Assembly (NCBI GenBank): GCA_947095585.1
Contig: OX352763.1
Coordinates: 69,205,024 to 69,269,023 of the forward strand
Length of the DNA stretch: 64,000 nucleotides
DNA from: Nephrocerus scutellatus
Taxonomy: Eukaryota; Arthropoda; Insecta; Diptera; Pipunculidae
Direction: 5' to 3'
Shown: positions 24,495-34,920 of the stretch, piece after piece
Layout of the letters: each line of letters starts with the position of its first letter
How positions within the stretch are numbered: the first letter of the stretch is position 1
Notes under the pieces: generated by a model
Databases searched by the model: none
Told to the model about the DNA's origin: nothing
The model's input: the letters and a program-made list of their open reading frames with translations, nothing else
Translations under genes and position numbers: made by a program

Positions 24495-25451
24495 TAATCC
24501 AGTTAAAGGCAAAAACGATCGAAAGATTGAATAATGTAGAGATATTTAATACACTTTTGTGCTAGTTAAGCATTGACTTCCTAAACTCTTAATGTTGAAA
24601 TTGAAAACTTTCCGATAACACCATTAAATTTATCTGTATATTCACAGAATTTTCGCGATTTTGCATTTGCAGGGTGATGGCAAAATTAATAAATATTCCG
24701 TTGAAGATATAAGCGTGCTCACAAATTTTTTTTTTCTACACTATTTTTGTCACACCACCCTCATTTCATTTTAAGCAACAATATTTACATGTACACACTT
24801 TTCGGACATATAATCTTTAAATGAAATCAATGAAATCAATAATTCTTGTGTTGGTTTAAATTTGCGTGACTCGTTTTAAGGTTTTCCACATCATGCAGTT
24901 AACGTGATCACTCCGAGAATCTCAGTTTGTAACTCGTATTGAAATGTAAGTACAGTATTTTAAATTATCAACAGGTAGTTCCAAGATGATGGAAACCACT
25001 TTAAAGCGAAAAAAAAAAACAATATACTGCCGAAGATGGGCACGCCAACCAAAAAAACTCAACTAAATCGTGATCCGGACTAACAGTCACCGCACCGGTC
25101 AGCAAGTGGATCACAACTCGTTGTTGCACTTTACGTTCTTCTTTGAGTATGCTTTTTCCAGACGCATACCAAAACTGGTCGCTGCAACGGCGAGACAGTT
25201 GCCAATGCACACACTATTATTATGTAAACAGAAATTTATGCATCTGATATCGCCTGATTTGACGAAATAGATGATAATGCGCAAAAATGGGATGGGGAGT
25301 GACGCCACCAACCCAACGCCAAAACGAACATACATAATAATTCTGCAATACAATATTATTATATATGCGAACATTTTATTGGCGAACAGACTAGGGCTGC
25401 CAGGGTTTCCCAAAGTAAACAATTATCATTGATTCCCAGTGTCCGCTACAA

Positions 25452-25795
25452 TTTATTTTAAAATTACTCAATTTTTTTATAAATTGAATAACTCTTCAAT
25501 CAATTACAGAAGGAGAGAACCATGCAAAAGAAATTTAATGATGAATAATTGGCCTGCATGCTTCAAAGCGACATTCTACTCTCTTCAAATTTCATTTATC
25601 TTCAATTTATTGTAAAATTACTCAATTTTTTTTATAAATTGAATAACTCGTCCATCAATTACAGAAGGAGAGAACCATGCAAAAGAAATTTAATGATGAA
25701 TAATTTGCCTGCATGTTTCAAAGGGACATTCTTAGCATACCATTTCGATGCATTGGTTAGTGCTGCTCACTTCTTTTCTCTTCAAGTTTAATTTA
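25452..25795. repeat. 154-bp tandem duplication; member of a dispersed repeat
   Basis: The segment beginning attactcaatttttt at 25463 repeats at 25617, with acagaaggagagaaccatgc in both copies. A diverged copy lies in inverted orientation at about 39240-39430. The following stretch (25800-25990, ending ctacggtgcaagtcgtag) matches 38975-39180 and 39510-39700 in inverted orientation. The outer edges of the 26-39 kb segment are therefore the same repeat facing opposite ways. Confidence 0.7.
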
Positions 25796-25994
25796 AAACT
25801 ACTCAAATTTTTTATGAGTTGAAACCAAAAGCTGCATTACTGTGTTTGGGCAGTGTAATGCAATATGCAGCCACTTCACAGTTAGTGGTTATGAACATTA
25901 AAATTCGCTTATAAATAATTTATATATAATGTGATGTGATGATGATGTATGTGATGAGCTACGGTGCAAGTCGTAGCACTGTCATATTTTTTTA

Positions 25995-26160
25995 TAATAC
26001 TAACGAAAACAGTTTTAGACCAATCTTTGGACGTACCGATCAATTCAAACATTCCTTCTTTATCCGCTCAAAAATGTTTTGGAATGTATTTCCGCATGTG
26101 TATGATATTCAGTCATTTAAGATACATGTGATTATGGCTTGGCAAAGTTTATATTGAAAT
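25995..26160 (+). pseudogene. 3' coding end of a Jockey-like LINE
   Basis: The translation FKHSFFIRSKMFWNVFPHVYDIQSFK followed by a stop resembles the last residues of the other LINE ORF2s in this window, such as FKSSFFPRVSSMWNQLVEHVFPESYNLQAF at 51.7 kb. It is 5'-truncated and followed by about 60 bp including aataaag. Confidence 0.55.
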
Positions 26161-26289
26161 TACCGTGCAATATAATTAGTATTTTACCCCAATTGTTTTT
26201 GGCCAATAAAGCTGCACCCTCTGAAATATACTCGTATGCCGTGTAAACGTCACTATAGACCATGTGAGCCCGTAAACCAAAACCCTCTC

Positions 26290-26480
26290 TAGAGAAGTAG
26301 TAGTGTAGTATTGTCTCTGTTGGTTGGTTATCTGCTCAACTCACATTACATTACTAATTGAATTGAATTAAAAGGTTTAAACTCGGAAATTATTTTATAA
26401 CAACTTAAACTGGAAAACTAGATAAACACTTTAATTTAAGTTAAATGTACATACATTAAAATTATATAAAATTAAATAAA
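26290..26480 (+). repeat. Dispersed repeat shared with 37360-37550
   Basis: Both copies share tctctgttg, attactaattgaatt, and a 3' part with aactagataaacactttaat and ttaagttaaatgtacataca. At the second locus the upstream part is itself tandemly duplicated (37175-37420). I do not recognise the family and see no coding potential. Confidence 0.65.
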
Positions 26481-26785
26481 AAAAAATAAAAAATAAACAG
26501 TGCATTGTCAGTAAATGTTTGTAACCGTTGTCACGCCCAAAACCCTCGCGGCCGAGTAGACGACACAGCCTAACCTGTTTTTTTTTGTAGTTATGTGTTA
26601 TACGCACACTACCCGTGCTTTCGCGAACGAGAAGAGGAAGTATGCGGGCGCGTCGAATATTAAGATCAAACATCTCTATCTTTGTTTGTTAATTTTATTT
26701 ATGTAATGTGTTTATTTTTGTTCTTATGTTACGTTATGTTATGTTGTTACGTCTTCGACGTTTTACTTTAGACTGCAGCCCTTAG
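26480..26785. other. Intergenic, nothing recognised
   Basis: This stretch runs from an A-rich tract (26475-26500) to the start of the ~490-bp repeat. A short minus-strand open frame (26431-26673) lacks recognisable similarity. Stacked gttatgtta-type repeats occur near 26725-26745. I see no feature I can support. Confidence 0.4.
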
Positions 26786-27264
26786 TAATCGTAGCGGTGA
26801 TCTTTTATAACATTATGGGTGGATCGATCAACCAATAGCGTTGGCTTGTTTCGATCCACCAATAGCATTACAGCATTGCGTGCATAAATATAAAAGTAGG
26901 TACATAGAACACAGCCGATCTGCGATATTCCTTTACATTCTGCAGTCGAGCCACTTAATAGTCGTCGTGGAATTGCCCCCTGCTGATATTACTATTTCGT
27001 AATATCGGCTACACTTTCTGTTTCTCAGTATCTTATCGAGATGTGTGTGCTGCGCTCGAAACCCGAGATGCATAAGGGACCAAATTGCATCTCGAACGGT
27101 TTCTTATTTCAACACTAGCCATCTTTACGAACTCTGCAGATAACTGGTGGTTTTTATGACAATATGCCAGGCTGTGCCGCATAAAATAAGTGATCTTTGC
27201 GATCGAAAGCAGATGTGGGTAATGTGCAGTGAGACTGCGTGTGGTCAGGGGTGTAAAAGTTGTG
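26786..27264 (+). repeat. ~490-bp repeat with internal hairpin, copy 1
   Basis: It begins near agtaatcgtagcggtgatc, contains gggtggatcgatcaaccaat, and ends near gttgtg. It matches about 37680-38170 (same strand) and 38230-38725 (opposite strand). A perfect 8-bp stem, GATATTAC-N6-GTAATATC, at 26985-27006 is kept in all three copies. There is no coding frame. It may be a solo LTR or a short non-autonomous element; the boundaries are approximate. Confidence 0.75.
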
Positions 27265-27789
27265 CCGGTCACAACATATGTCTGATTTTAGAGTGGAACA
27301 TACGTCTGTATAAATATCCACAGTCCAGCAATTCTGGCACTAAGCGAAACTCAAGTATTTGTGAATTCTGATACTTCTGATTTAAATCTGCCTGGGTATT
27401 GCTTAGTGTCATTATTTTTCCAACGACGCGGGCTCGCAATTTAGGTCCGTAGTGATGTTGCGAACAAACTTTTGGTCATTCGCGAAAAGAATCAAAAATA
27501 CTGCCTCGTCGTCCATTCCAACGCTCATTTATAATGACACTCCAGTTGTCAACTCCACGGACAAAGCCAATCTGTTTGCTGCACATTTTGCAGCTAGCTC
27601 CACATTTTGCAGCTAGCTCCACGCTTCCAGATTGTGCATTGATGCATGCCTGCACCCCGAGTATTGAACACTCTACGGGACAGATCTTCATTCGTACTCG
27701 TGCAGTTGCTAGAGTTTTAAACGATCTGAACAGTCACAAATCCGCTGGGCCAGATGGTATTTCCCCATTAGTTCTGAAGAGGTGTTCTT
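27265..27789 (+). pseudogene. Jockey-like LINE (LINE-A), 5' part
   Basis: Fragments of a non-LTR ORF2. An endonuclease start (HSPAILALSETQV-like, then FFQRRGLAI) lies at about 27310-27450. The linker and start of RT follow at 27470-27789, ending AGPDGISPLVLKRCS. Parts of the endonuclease are deleted between these. The coding sequence stops abruptly at 27789 at a T run and resumes at 33634 with LALPLCKLFHLSYSSG. At the related copy 49080-49331 the two stretches are continuous, which shows LINE-A is interrupted by a later insertion. Confidence 0.75.
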
Positions 27790-28064
27790 TTTTTTTTTTG
27801 TATTTGTATTTATTTATTGAATTTAGCATTTTAACACAAAGTGTCTTATTTATAATACTTACAATGTATGGATTAAAATTAAAATTTAATTTAACTTTCA
27901 AAGAGAGGTAAAAAAAAATATATATATATATATTATTTTATAGAAGTTATTGAAGTTGTGAGGAACAAAATTCTTCACATTAGAATTTCTCCCACACAAC
28001 ATGTCTGGAAATAATTTCCAAGCCTTTTGTCATAGACATAAAATTAAAGAAATAAAAACTCAAA
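27790..28064 (-). other. 3' untranslated end of the CR1-like LINE (LINE-B)
   Basis: It begins at the T run (poly-A on the minus strand) abutting LINE-A. AT-rich, with no coding sequence. It continues, across the LTR-like insertion, at 29534. Confidence 0.55.
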
Positions 28065-28751
28065 ATGTAGTTTTTAACAATCATTCGTAGTTACCAACGC
28101 ACTCTCTACAAAGTAACTCAAAAGTCACTCAATTTTCGGCGAAACGGCCAATATTTCGTTTTCCCCTCTTTTTCTTTTCCTATTACGAGCAATAGGCGCA
28201 TTTAACAAGACTACCACCACGCAGTGCACTACGCATGGTCTCTGTCACGACATCAGTAGATCATGACGGCACACAGCAGCGAATTCGCCGAAGAAAACGT
28301 CTGTCACCCTCGCGCTCAGGCAGTAGGTGCAGACGTACTCCCACGCATAGCAGACAAGAATCAAAATACCATGTAACGGCTGGCGGTGTCAATGACCTGA
28401 GCACCGCTCAGACAAAAAAACTACCAAGTGGGCTCGCCAACGAATGCAGACAACAACATGCGTGTTCGAAACTGAGCAATGATGGATTTATGCATACACA
28501 CACACACACACGGTGTAATGCAGACAACAAAATGCATAATCGCAATGCAATGAAGAATTTTGAAGAATTTATGCGTACACACACACGTTGCAAGGCCAGA
28601 AACATGTATACCACACATGTTGTTCTTCAAAGGAAACATCCAACGAAGAACATGTATATGTCAAACGCGCATACATGCGTCTGAATTTATGGAAATCCAG
28701 CACAACAACAACGAACACGATGAAAACAAGAAGCCAACCGCAGGGAAACAG

Positions 28752-28759
28752 TATAAAAG
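28752..28759 (+). promoter_or_regulatory. TATA box within the LTR-like insertion
   Basis: TATAAAAG lies in a GC-richer context (aggggcacgcagctc follows), a typical retrotransposon core promoter arrangement. Confidence 0.5.
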
Positions 28760-28784
28760 GGGCACGCAGCTCAAGCAAAGGGTC

Positions 28785-28958
28785 TATTCTTCCTGAGTTC
28801 CTTCCACTGTCCACACCTAATAGTTCAAGAGTACTACCTTGCTATTCTTCCTGAGTTCCTTCCACTGTCCACACCTAATAGTTCAAGAGTACTACCTTGC
28901 TATTCTTCATGAGTTCCTTCCACTGTTCACAACAAATAGTTCAAGAGTACTACCTTAC
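28785..28958 (+). repeat. 58-bp tandem repeat x3
   Basis: The phrase tattcttcctgagttccttc recurs at 28785, 28843 and 28901 (third copy with one change). Each repeat ends in gttcaagagtactacctt. It lies directly downstream of the TATA box. Confidence 0.9.
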
Positions 28959-29003
28959 TATTATTGTTGAACTACATCCTGCCGAAAACCCAAATCCTCG
29001 ACT

Positions 29004-29330
29004 AAACTTTCTTTCAGCTAGAGTGGTTAAAGAGTGCTACCTTGCCACTACGATTAACCCGTTCTCTCCCAATTCTAGGAGCCAAGGGGTACAAGTACTT
29101 TGTACTTAAACCCATCGTTAACCCATAAACTTTCTTTCAGCTACAGTGGTTCAAGAGTGCTACCTTGCCACTACGATTAACCCGTTCTCTCCCAATTCTA
29201 GGAGCCAAGGGGTACAAGTACTTTGTACTTAAACCCATCGTTAACCCATAAACTTTCTTTCAGCTACAGTGGTTCAAGAGTGCTACCTTGCCACTACGAT
29301 TAACCCATTCTTTTCCTAGGAATAAGGGAC
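29004..29330 (+). repeat. 123-bp tandem repeat x2.6
   Basis: The motif aaactttctttcagcta recurs at 29004, 29127 and 29250. Each repeat contains ttcaagagtgctaccttgcc, related to the end of the neighbouring 58-bp repeat, so the two arrays share ancestry. Confidence 0.9.
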
Positions 29331-29599
29331 ACTTTGTACTTTTACTTTACAATTTTTACAATTTTTTTAACGAATGTAAATCCAATGATTGAAACAAACA
29401 CAAACAATTTCTGAAATAATAAAGAGATTCATCTAATTTTCCACAAACCCAAAACCATAAATTTTATTGTAACGAACCCCCTTATTGAACCCTGGTCACA
29501 CTGAGTTCTACCCCGGCTGGGAAACTCCGTTACAAAGTTATTATACATTATGTAAAAATATTGAATTTTTCAATGATAATCAATGCTTTAGAAATATTT

Positions 29600-32046
29600 T
29601 CAGCATTTATATAGGTTTTCTAAAGAGTTTTCAAAGGAAATATAGCTGTTCAGACCCCTCAAGTTCGCCGGCAGGGAGTTCCAGATGCCAACAGCATGTA
29701 CAAAAAACTGATTCTTAGAGTTTCTATATCTAAAGGTTGGGACAATTAGAATATTACTTCTTTGTGATACTGGGAAAATTAGTTTCTCGAAAAGATAATT
29801 AGGAGATCTAGTTTGTATGAGTTTAAAAAGAAACGTTAAACTTAGAAAATCTATATACCTGTTTAGAGGCATATTAAAAACACTACCTGCTTGTACCGAA
29901 ACATGGTCGAAGCGACGTAATCCATAAATAAAACGAACAATGTTATTGAACACTACTTGGAACTTGCGCTTGTTTGCACTATCCAAACAGCAAAAAATAG
30001 GACTTCCGTAGAAAAGGGTTGGCAGAACAAGAGTTTTGGCTATTATCATTTTTGTTGAGACTGGAAGGCAACTTCCAGCAATGCATAAAACCCGCAGAGC
30101 AGCATAGATTCGACCAACAGAGTTAGCCAGATGATTGTCCCACGATAGTGTTTGGTTAAAAACAACCCCTAAATTTTTTACTGTTTTGACGTAGTTCAAT
30201 GTTTTCCCCTCAAGTTCGATACTTGGCAGGTATGACATATCAATAGCAGTATTACTAATAACAATTGCCTGACATTTATTAGCATTAAGTTTAAGGTGAT
30301 TTTCTCTAGACCACTGTGCTATACTCATCAGATCCTCATTTATTCTGGCCGTTGCATCTTCAACCATGCCAATTCGGTAGCTTAAATGAATTTGCACATC
30401 GTCTGCGTACATATGAATATTACAATACTTGAGTATAGGGGGAAGGTCGTTGTTGAATAGCGTGAACAAGAGTGGTCCCAATATTGATCCCTGGGGCACA
30501 CCAGTAGCGGAGGGGAGAAAATCAGATAGTCTGCAATTCGCATAAACTGCTTGAGTTCTGTGGCTAAGGTACTGTCCAAGTAGCGTTAAAGCTGAGTTTT
30601 CGAAAAAGAAAAAATCTTAAGCTTTTTCAAAAGTATATTATGCGAGACAGTGTCAAACGCTTTGGAGAAATCCAGTAAAACCAGAGTTGTAACTAAATTA
30701 TTATCAATTTGCTGCCGTATGTCATCAGTTATTTTAAGAAGCGCAGTTGTGCAGCTGTGTTTTGGTCTGAAACCAGATTGCGTCGGTGTTATCAGGCTAT
30801 GGGTTTCCAAAAACTCTTTTAAAACTGAAACTTGAAAGAAACTCATCAGTTCCGTTAAAAATTCTGTCAAGCTCTGCACCAGCATTTGTGTCTGAGACAG
30901 AATTTACAAACTTATTGTTTAGCTTTTCTTTCTTTTCTTTTCTTTTTTTGCCTTGCAATACCAAAAGATTTGATATTTTTCCACAGTTTTTTGGAAGACA
31001 GATTATTTTGAAGCAAAAAATCTCCGTTTGGAATTTCTTATTTCAACATTTACTGCATTTCTTAAATTTTTATACTCGTGTAACATTTGTGGTAGTCTGA
31101 ATCTTTTCCAGCGTCTATAAGCTGTATTTCTTCTTATGATAAGGTTATCAATTTCGCTAGTGTAACATCCTAAATCAGGGTTTTGAATTCTTATAGTTTT
31201 AATAGGTACAAAAGTTTCAAAAAGATGATTAATTGTATTTGTAAAAAATTGCACTTGCTCATCAACGTCAGAGAGATGATATATATTTTCAAGATTAGAG
31301 CTATAAACGAAATGTTTTCCATTGCAACACTCGCATTAATTCGAATATTATAGAAAACGACAATTAAATCGTGCTTGGAAAAACCGGGAACATCAAGTTG
31401 CCCATAAAAGTTGACAAGATCAGGTTGGTTGACCAAGAAAACATCAAGCAGAGTAGAGCTAGAAAATGTAAAATGTGTAGGGGTATCACTATTAACAGGA
31501 AACAAGTCGAGTGATAGGAGACTATCTCTGAAATGTTTAATTCTATTATTTTGAATATCTAACAGGTCAATGTTTAGGTCTCCCCCGATAAGAATGTGGT
31601 TATAGTCAGATGTTAATTCTTCTAGAACATCTGTGATGGTGTTTGACACAGTTATATGGGGAGGTTTGTAGATTACACCAGCCAACAGTTTTTTAGTTCC
31701 ACAAGCAACTTCTATAAAAAGGTATTGTATTTCATTACTACTGTCATCACTCTTAATAAACTTGCTTTTTAAACTTTTTTTTTATGAAAATAGCTACACC
31801 TCCACCCCTGGAAACTACACGATCAGAACGAAATACATTATAGTTACCCGTGATCAAAACAGCGCTATCTACCTGTTCAGGCAACCATGTTTCTGACACA
31901 CAGATGATGTCCATAGCTTTATCATTAAAAATGCTTTTGAATTCGTCCAAATGTTTCAGCAAACTTTGAGAATTTATATGACAAATAGATAATCCATTAT
32001 ATCTATTTCGGAAAACGTTTAACATCCCCTCTACCGTCAACTGCAC
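29600..32046 (-). pseudogene. CR1-like LINE ORF2 (endonuclease + reverse transcriptase), LINE-B
   Basis: Read leftwards from 32046. The endonuclease start (ICHINSQSLLKHLDEF, then SETWLP and DRVVSRGGGVAIF) is at 31753-32046. The endonuclease middle (IGGDLNIDLLD, then FSKHDLIVVF) is at 31191-31685, and the linker at 31003-31254. RT with GFRPKHSCTTAL and LDFSKAFDTV is at 30586-30885. RT with QGSILGPLLF and YADD (30398-30409) and the C-terminal domain are at 29600-30499. Several frameshifts lie near 30590 (A-rich run), 31200 and 31770. Around 30900 a pyrimidine-rich tract replaces the first RT motifs, implying a deletion. Dead copy. The clade call rests on motif style and on having a separate ORF1. 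Confidence 0.85.
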
Positions 32047-32316
32047 TCATTACCATCGATAGTTTTAAGACGCCCCCTGAGGAGGACCAAACAACCATTC
32101 CATGATTGAAAACTTGTTATTACAAAAGGTTTGCTGAAAGTATTTCCCATTGATTCTGACAGAAATTGGTAAAAAATTAATTGATATTTATAAGTAAGAA
32201 AAATTTTGAAAAACTCTAATTCATAAATAGAAAATATTGATAAAAGAAAAAGTAGTGAAATATTTGTGAAGAATGCAGTAAATGTTACAGTAGAAAATGA
32301 AAGAATACGCAAATTA

Positions 32317-33325
32317 CTAAAGTTGCTCCAGCGACGGATCTGGTTCATCATCATTGTAATTTTGTGCAGTTTCGTAGTAGTTGTTTTTGTTTTGCTCCTC
32401 ATTTGACAATTCTTCATTATTTGTTTTTTTGTTTGCTTTTGTCGTAATTGAATTTAGCATATCTACGGAATTAACTGTTTTTGGCACGTCATCGCTTGTA
32501 AGTTTGATGTAAACAAGTCCACTTGAAGTGAAAACCGAAAATAATTGGTGTTTACGCCTGATACGAATTGCTTGTCGAAGAATAACTCGATTATTTTTGG
32601 TTAAGCTCTCGTGGAAATAAATCGGGGTGCTCGAGTCTTCACCGAGATCTTTAAGCAAAAGTTGCCGGGAATTTGTTCTTCGAAAAGCAGCAAACGCCTT
32701 GAGTGTAGCATTTTTATCATGTGCGGTGTGAAATTTAACAATTATAATGGAGTCTTCTCTGTGGCTTGCACGGAAGATTCGACACAGTTTTGGTGGCTGA
32801 AAATTTAACGTGTGAAAAATGTTGTTAAACGTGTTTTTTAAAACCTCTCCCGGTAACGTTGGTATTCCGATAAGAATTGCATCTGTTTCTAAATTTTTTA
32901 CATTTATTGCTTCAATCTGTGCCTTTAAGCTAGCGATTTCAGTGCATACAGTGTTGTTGTGAGATAAGTTTGCATGATTATTTTCATTCATCGTTGTTGT
33001 TGTGATTCTCTTTTGAACCTCCTCCTCCAGACAATCTACCCGTGTAAGAAGTTCCTCGAGGACAGTGACGCGATCATTGAGTTTATTTATATTTTGGTCC
33101 AAGTCGTCGATTATTTTCATTTTTTGTTCTATTACGATGATTCTCGTTGTTAAGTTTTCTTCCATGGCTCTAAGTTGTTCAGAAAGTAATTCACCTTGTA
33201 GTTTTATCAAAGCGAGGGTTTCAGTGACGTCACTAGTTGTTGTTGGCGTAGTCGTTGTTGTTGTCGATGCCTTTGGTGAAACTTTAGCAATTTTTGCTTT
33301 TTCCCGCTCGTGTTTTTGCTTCTAC
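32317..33325 (-). pseudogene. CR1-like LINE ORF1 (nucleic-acid-binding protein), LINE-B
   Basis: An open frame of 297 codons from the Met at 33210, extendable upstream in the same frame to about 33320 before a TAG. Residues 5-70 form a likely coiled coil (heptads of Leu/Ile, for example IEQKMKIIDDLDQNINKLND). The middle (residues 110-230) has a pattern like LINE ORF1 RRM domains, with IFRASHREDSIIIVKF. The C-terminus is Asn/Glu-rich. Such proteins bind LINE RNA as trimers in the RNP. The N-terminal stretch is Thr-rich. It stands directly upstream of ORF2 with about 270 bp between. Probably broken only at the N-terminus. Confidence 0.75.
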
Positions 33326-33633
33326 GTGTGAGTAAATTGATGGTGATAATGGGAGTGGAGAGTTTGTCATCTTCATTAGTTTTGTATTTTGTTGATGGGT
33401 CATTATTTTATGTGTTTGTTTAAATTGTTTGGTTTATTACATATTCATTTATTTGCTTCCGAGCCATTTTAAATTTATATTTTTCAATTCTATTTGAAAC
33501 TTTATAGTATATATATTGAAATTTATTTTACTTTTATAAATTTATTTGTGTTTAACAAGCACAAAATATTTTCCAAGCAGAGAAAGAAAAACACGTCCGA
33601 TCGGTTGAGAACTCTACACACGTAATTAAGCTG
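33326..33633 (-). other. 5' region of LINE-B
   Basis: The N-terminal residue of ORF1 may begin near 33402 in another frame. Beyond it, AT-rich DNA continues to about 33630, where the interrupted LINE-A resumes. No target duplication was found flanking the insertion. Confidence 0.4.
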
Positions 33634-34175
33634 GCATTACCATTGTGTAAGCTTTTCCATCTATCCTATTCTTCTGGACTCTTCCCGAGAAGTTGGAAAA
33701 CAGCCTTTGTCCAGCCCATACCCAAAAAGGCGAGCCGTCGTCTCCTTCATACTGACCATACCATAGCACTTAAATCCATTCTTCCCAAGGTCATGGAAAC
33801 GCTGATCAATTTTCAGCTCATGAAATATCTTGAAACCAACCCTCAGAAAAAAATTGAAAGCTAAATTCGAGTACAGTAGTGCTAAATTTTAGATTTTTCC
33901 ATTTTTATCTATCCATTCTTATAATAAAATCTTTGATCCTTAAAAAAAGAAGGAAAATCTTAAAACAAGCTTAGTATAATTAAATCAATCCGAAACAATC
34001 TTAAAATCTAAATCTCATAAATGAACGGTTTTATTTATACCCACAATTTATAATTGTAATTAATAATTGTAAAATGTTTAGATCAAAATCAAAACTTTTG
34101 TTAGAATTAGGTTTATTTAAGCATTTCTTTACAAAAATAAAAATAAATAAAAAAATAAATAAATATGAATAAATT
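33634..34175 (+). pseudogene. Jockey-like LINE (LINE-A), 3' part
   Basis: Coding resumes with LCKLFHLSYSSGLFPRSWKT and VQPIPKK and ends near 33864 with TLINFQLMKYLE. RT motifs beyond that point are deleted. An AT-rich 3' tail with taaaaataaaaataaataaa at 34131-34165 follows. With 27265-27789 it makes one element in the same orientation. Confidence 0.7.
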
Positions 34176-34330
34176 AAATTTAATGATTTTTGAAGTGAAA
34201 ACTTCTTTTAGCGCGGTACGCATATTTTTAGATGAGATAAGATCTCTGGACTCGCGACACCGTTACGAGACGCTGGTGATATATGCATTAACATTGAATT
34301 CGAAGTAATGTTTTTGTCAATAAGAATTTC

Positions 34331-34466
34331 GATAACGACCATACCACGCTGAACGCATCGGTTCTCGTCCGATCACCGAAATTAAGCAGCGTCGGGCGCG
34401 GTTAGTACTTAGATGGGGGACCGCTTGGGAACACAAGACGGTGTTCCCAGTGTGGTTTGTTGGCAC
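34331..34466 (+). rRNA. 5S rRNA-like sequence with altered 3' end
   Basis: The first ~104 bases match insect 5S rRNA: aacgaccataccacgctga, ggttctcgtccgatcaccga, gcagcgtcgggcgcggttag, acttagatgggggaccgctt. The internal control region recognised by TFIIIA/TFIIIC is intact. After gggaacac the expected short 3' end is replaced by an insertion of about 16 bp that makes a perfect 8-bp stem (34427-34434 with 34441-34448), then ttgttggc closes the molecule. The first bases (gataacg for gccaacg) also differ. It is a single copy in transposon-rich DNA, so most likely a retro-derived pseudogene or the head of a 5S-derived SINE rather than a working gene. Confidence 0.85.
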
Positions 34467-34639
34467 TGTGTGGCCGGCATAGAAGAAGAACTTATTTAAT
34501 CATTTCTACATTATTAATAATTTTATTTAATAACTTTACGGCGGCCAAACTACATAGTATGAGGACAACCAGTTAAAACGATACCCATTTCGAAAGATGC
34601 CCTTTACTTCTCTACAAATTATTTTGTTTGCTGGTGAGA

Positions 34640-34917
34640 TTTTCTGATCAATTTTGCACACATGTATATTTCCGGTGACAATACTTCCTATTAAAATTTG
34701 AGGCCCCTCGGAACTCGGGGTCGGTTTTTTTTAAGAAAATTAACCCGACTTTCTTCAAATTTTACACACGTGTGTATCTCCGATGTACAAAACTTTTTTT
34801 TTTAACAGTTTTGGAGTGATCGGGTGCTGAGGCCTGAGGTGTGCCCATATAAATTTTTTATAAATTAACCCGATTTTCTTCAAATTTTAAACACATTTAT
34901 ATCACCAATGACAACAC
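34640..34917 (+). repeat. TIR repeat family X, left part (interrupted)
   Basis: Contains the family signature: gcacacatgtatatttccgg, tgacaatac, ggcccctcgg, aattaacccgactttcttca, and cacgtgtgtatctccgatg. It is truncated on the left. It is interrupted at 34918 by the Harbinger-like element and resumes at 36483. Confidence 0.75.
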
Positions 34918-34920
34918 TTA

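Larger units (their letters stand above)
1..25449. repeat. Composite higher-order tandem array, six units
   Basis: The motif gtaagtatacg followed by the same AT-rich lead-in recurs at 6, 7256, 10177, 13725, 17752 and 22652, always preceded by a T run (cut by the window edge in the first unit). Between these points the same modules recur in the same order with internal gains and losses. The array ends at 25449, where unit 6 leaves the shared sequence inside the integrase-tail module (gtgtccgcta, then unrelated AT-rich DNA). The left end is cut by the window edge. High identity between distant units points to recent segmental duplication or unequal exchange. Whether it is a satellite locus or serially tandem retroelements cannot be settled from sequence alone. 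Confidence 0.92.
22652..25449. repeat. Array unit 6 (truncated)
   Basis: Long AT minisatellite 22690-23640, expanded CTG block 23948-24494, spacer A 24494-25035, spacer B 25038-25205, one partial 139-bp repeat 25206-25375, then the start of the integrase-tail module, lost at 25449. The CTG block has extra repeats relative to units 2 and 3, so the minisatellites keep changing length independently of the unit. Confidence 0.85.
28065..29533 (+). mobile_element. Putative solo LTR or LTR-like insertion (~1.47 kb)
   Basis: The segment runs from tgtagtttttaac to gggaaactccgttaca and interrupts the 3' region of LINE-B. It has the parts of an LTR in the right order: a TATA box (TATAAAAG, 28752-28759), tandem repeats downstream, and AATAAA at 29418-29423 before a short terminal stretch. 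I could not find a convincing 4-5 bp target duplication, so the exact ends are tentative. An open frame at 28235-28684 is low-complexity and Thr/His-rich through a CA repeat, with no family resemblance, so I treat it as non-coding. Confidence 0.5.

Noticed and set aside
25936..25994. ATG at the start of the frame leading into the LINE 3' fragment
   Set aside because: The upstream residues come from an unrelated dispersed repeat; only the part after about 25995 resembles LINE protein.
26786..27264. The ~490-bp repeat read as a tRNA-derived SINE (B-box-like gctcgaaaccc)
   Set aside because: No matching A box at the right distance and no cloverleaf. The motif alone is too weak, so it is left as an unclassified repeat.
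28235..28684. 149-codon ORF with Arg/Ser-rich start and Thr/His repeats
   Set aside because: It includes a (CA)n microsatellite, lies upstream of the TATA box within the LTR-like segment, and has overlapping open frames on the other strand. No recognisable domain.
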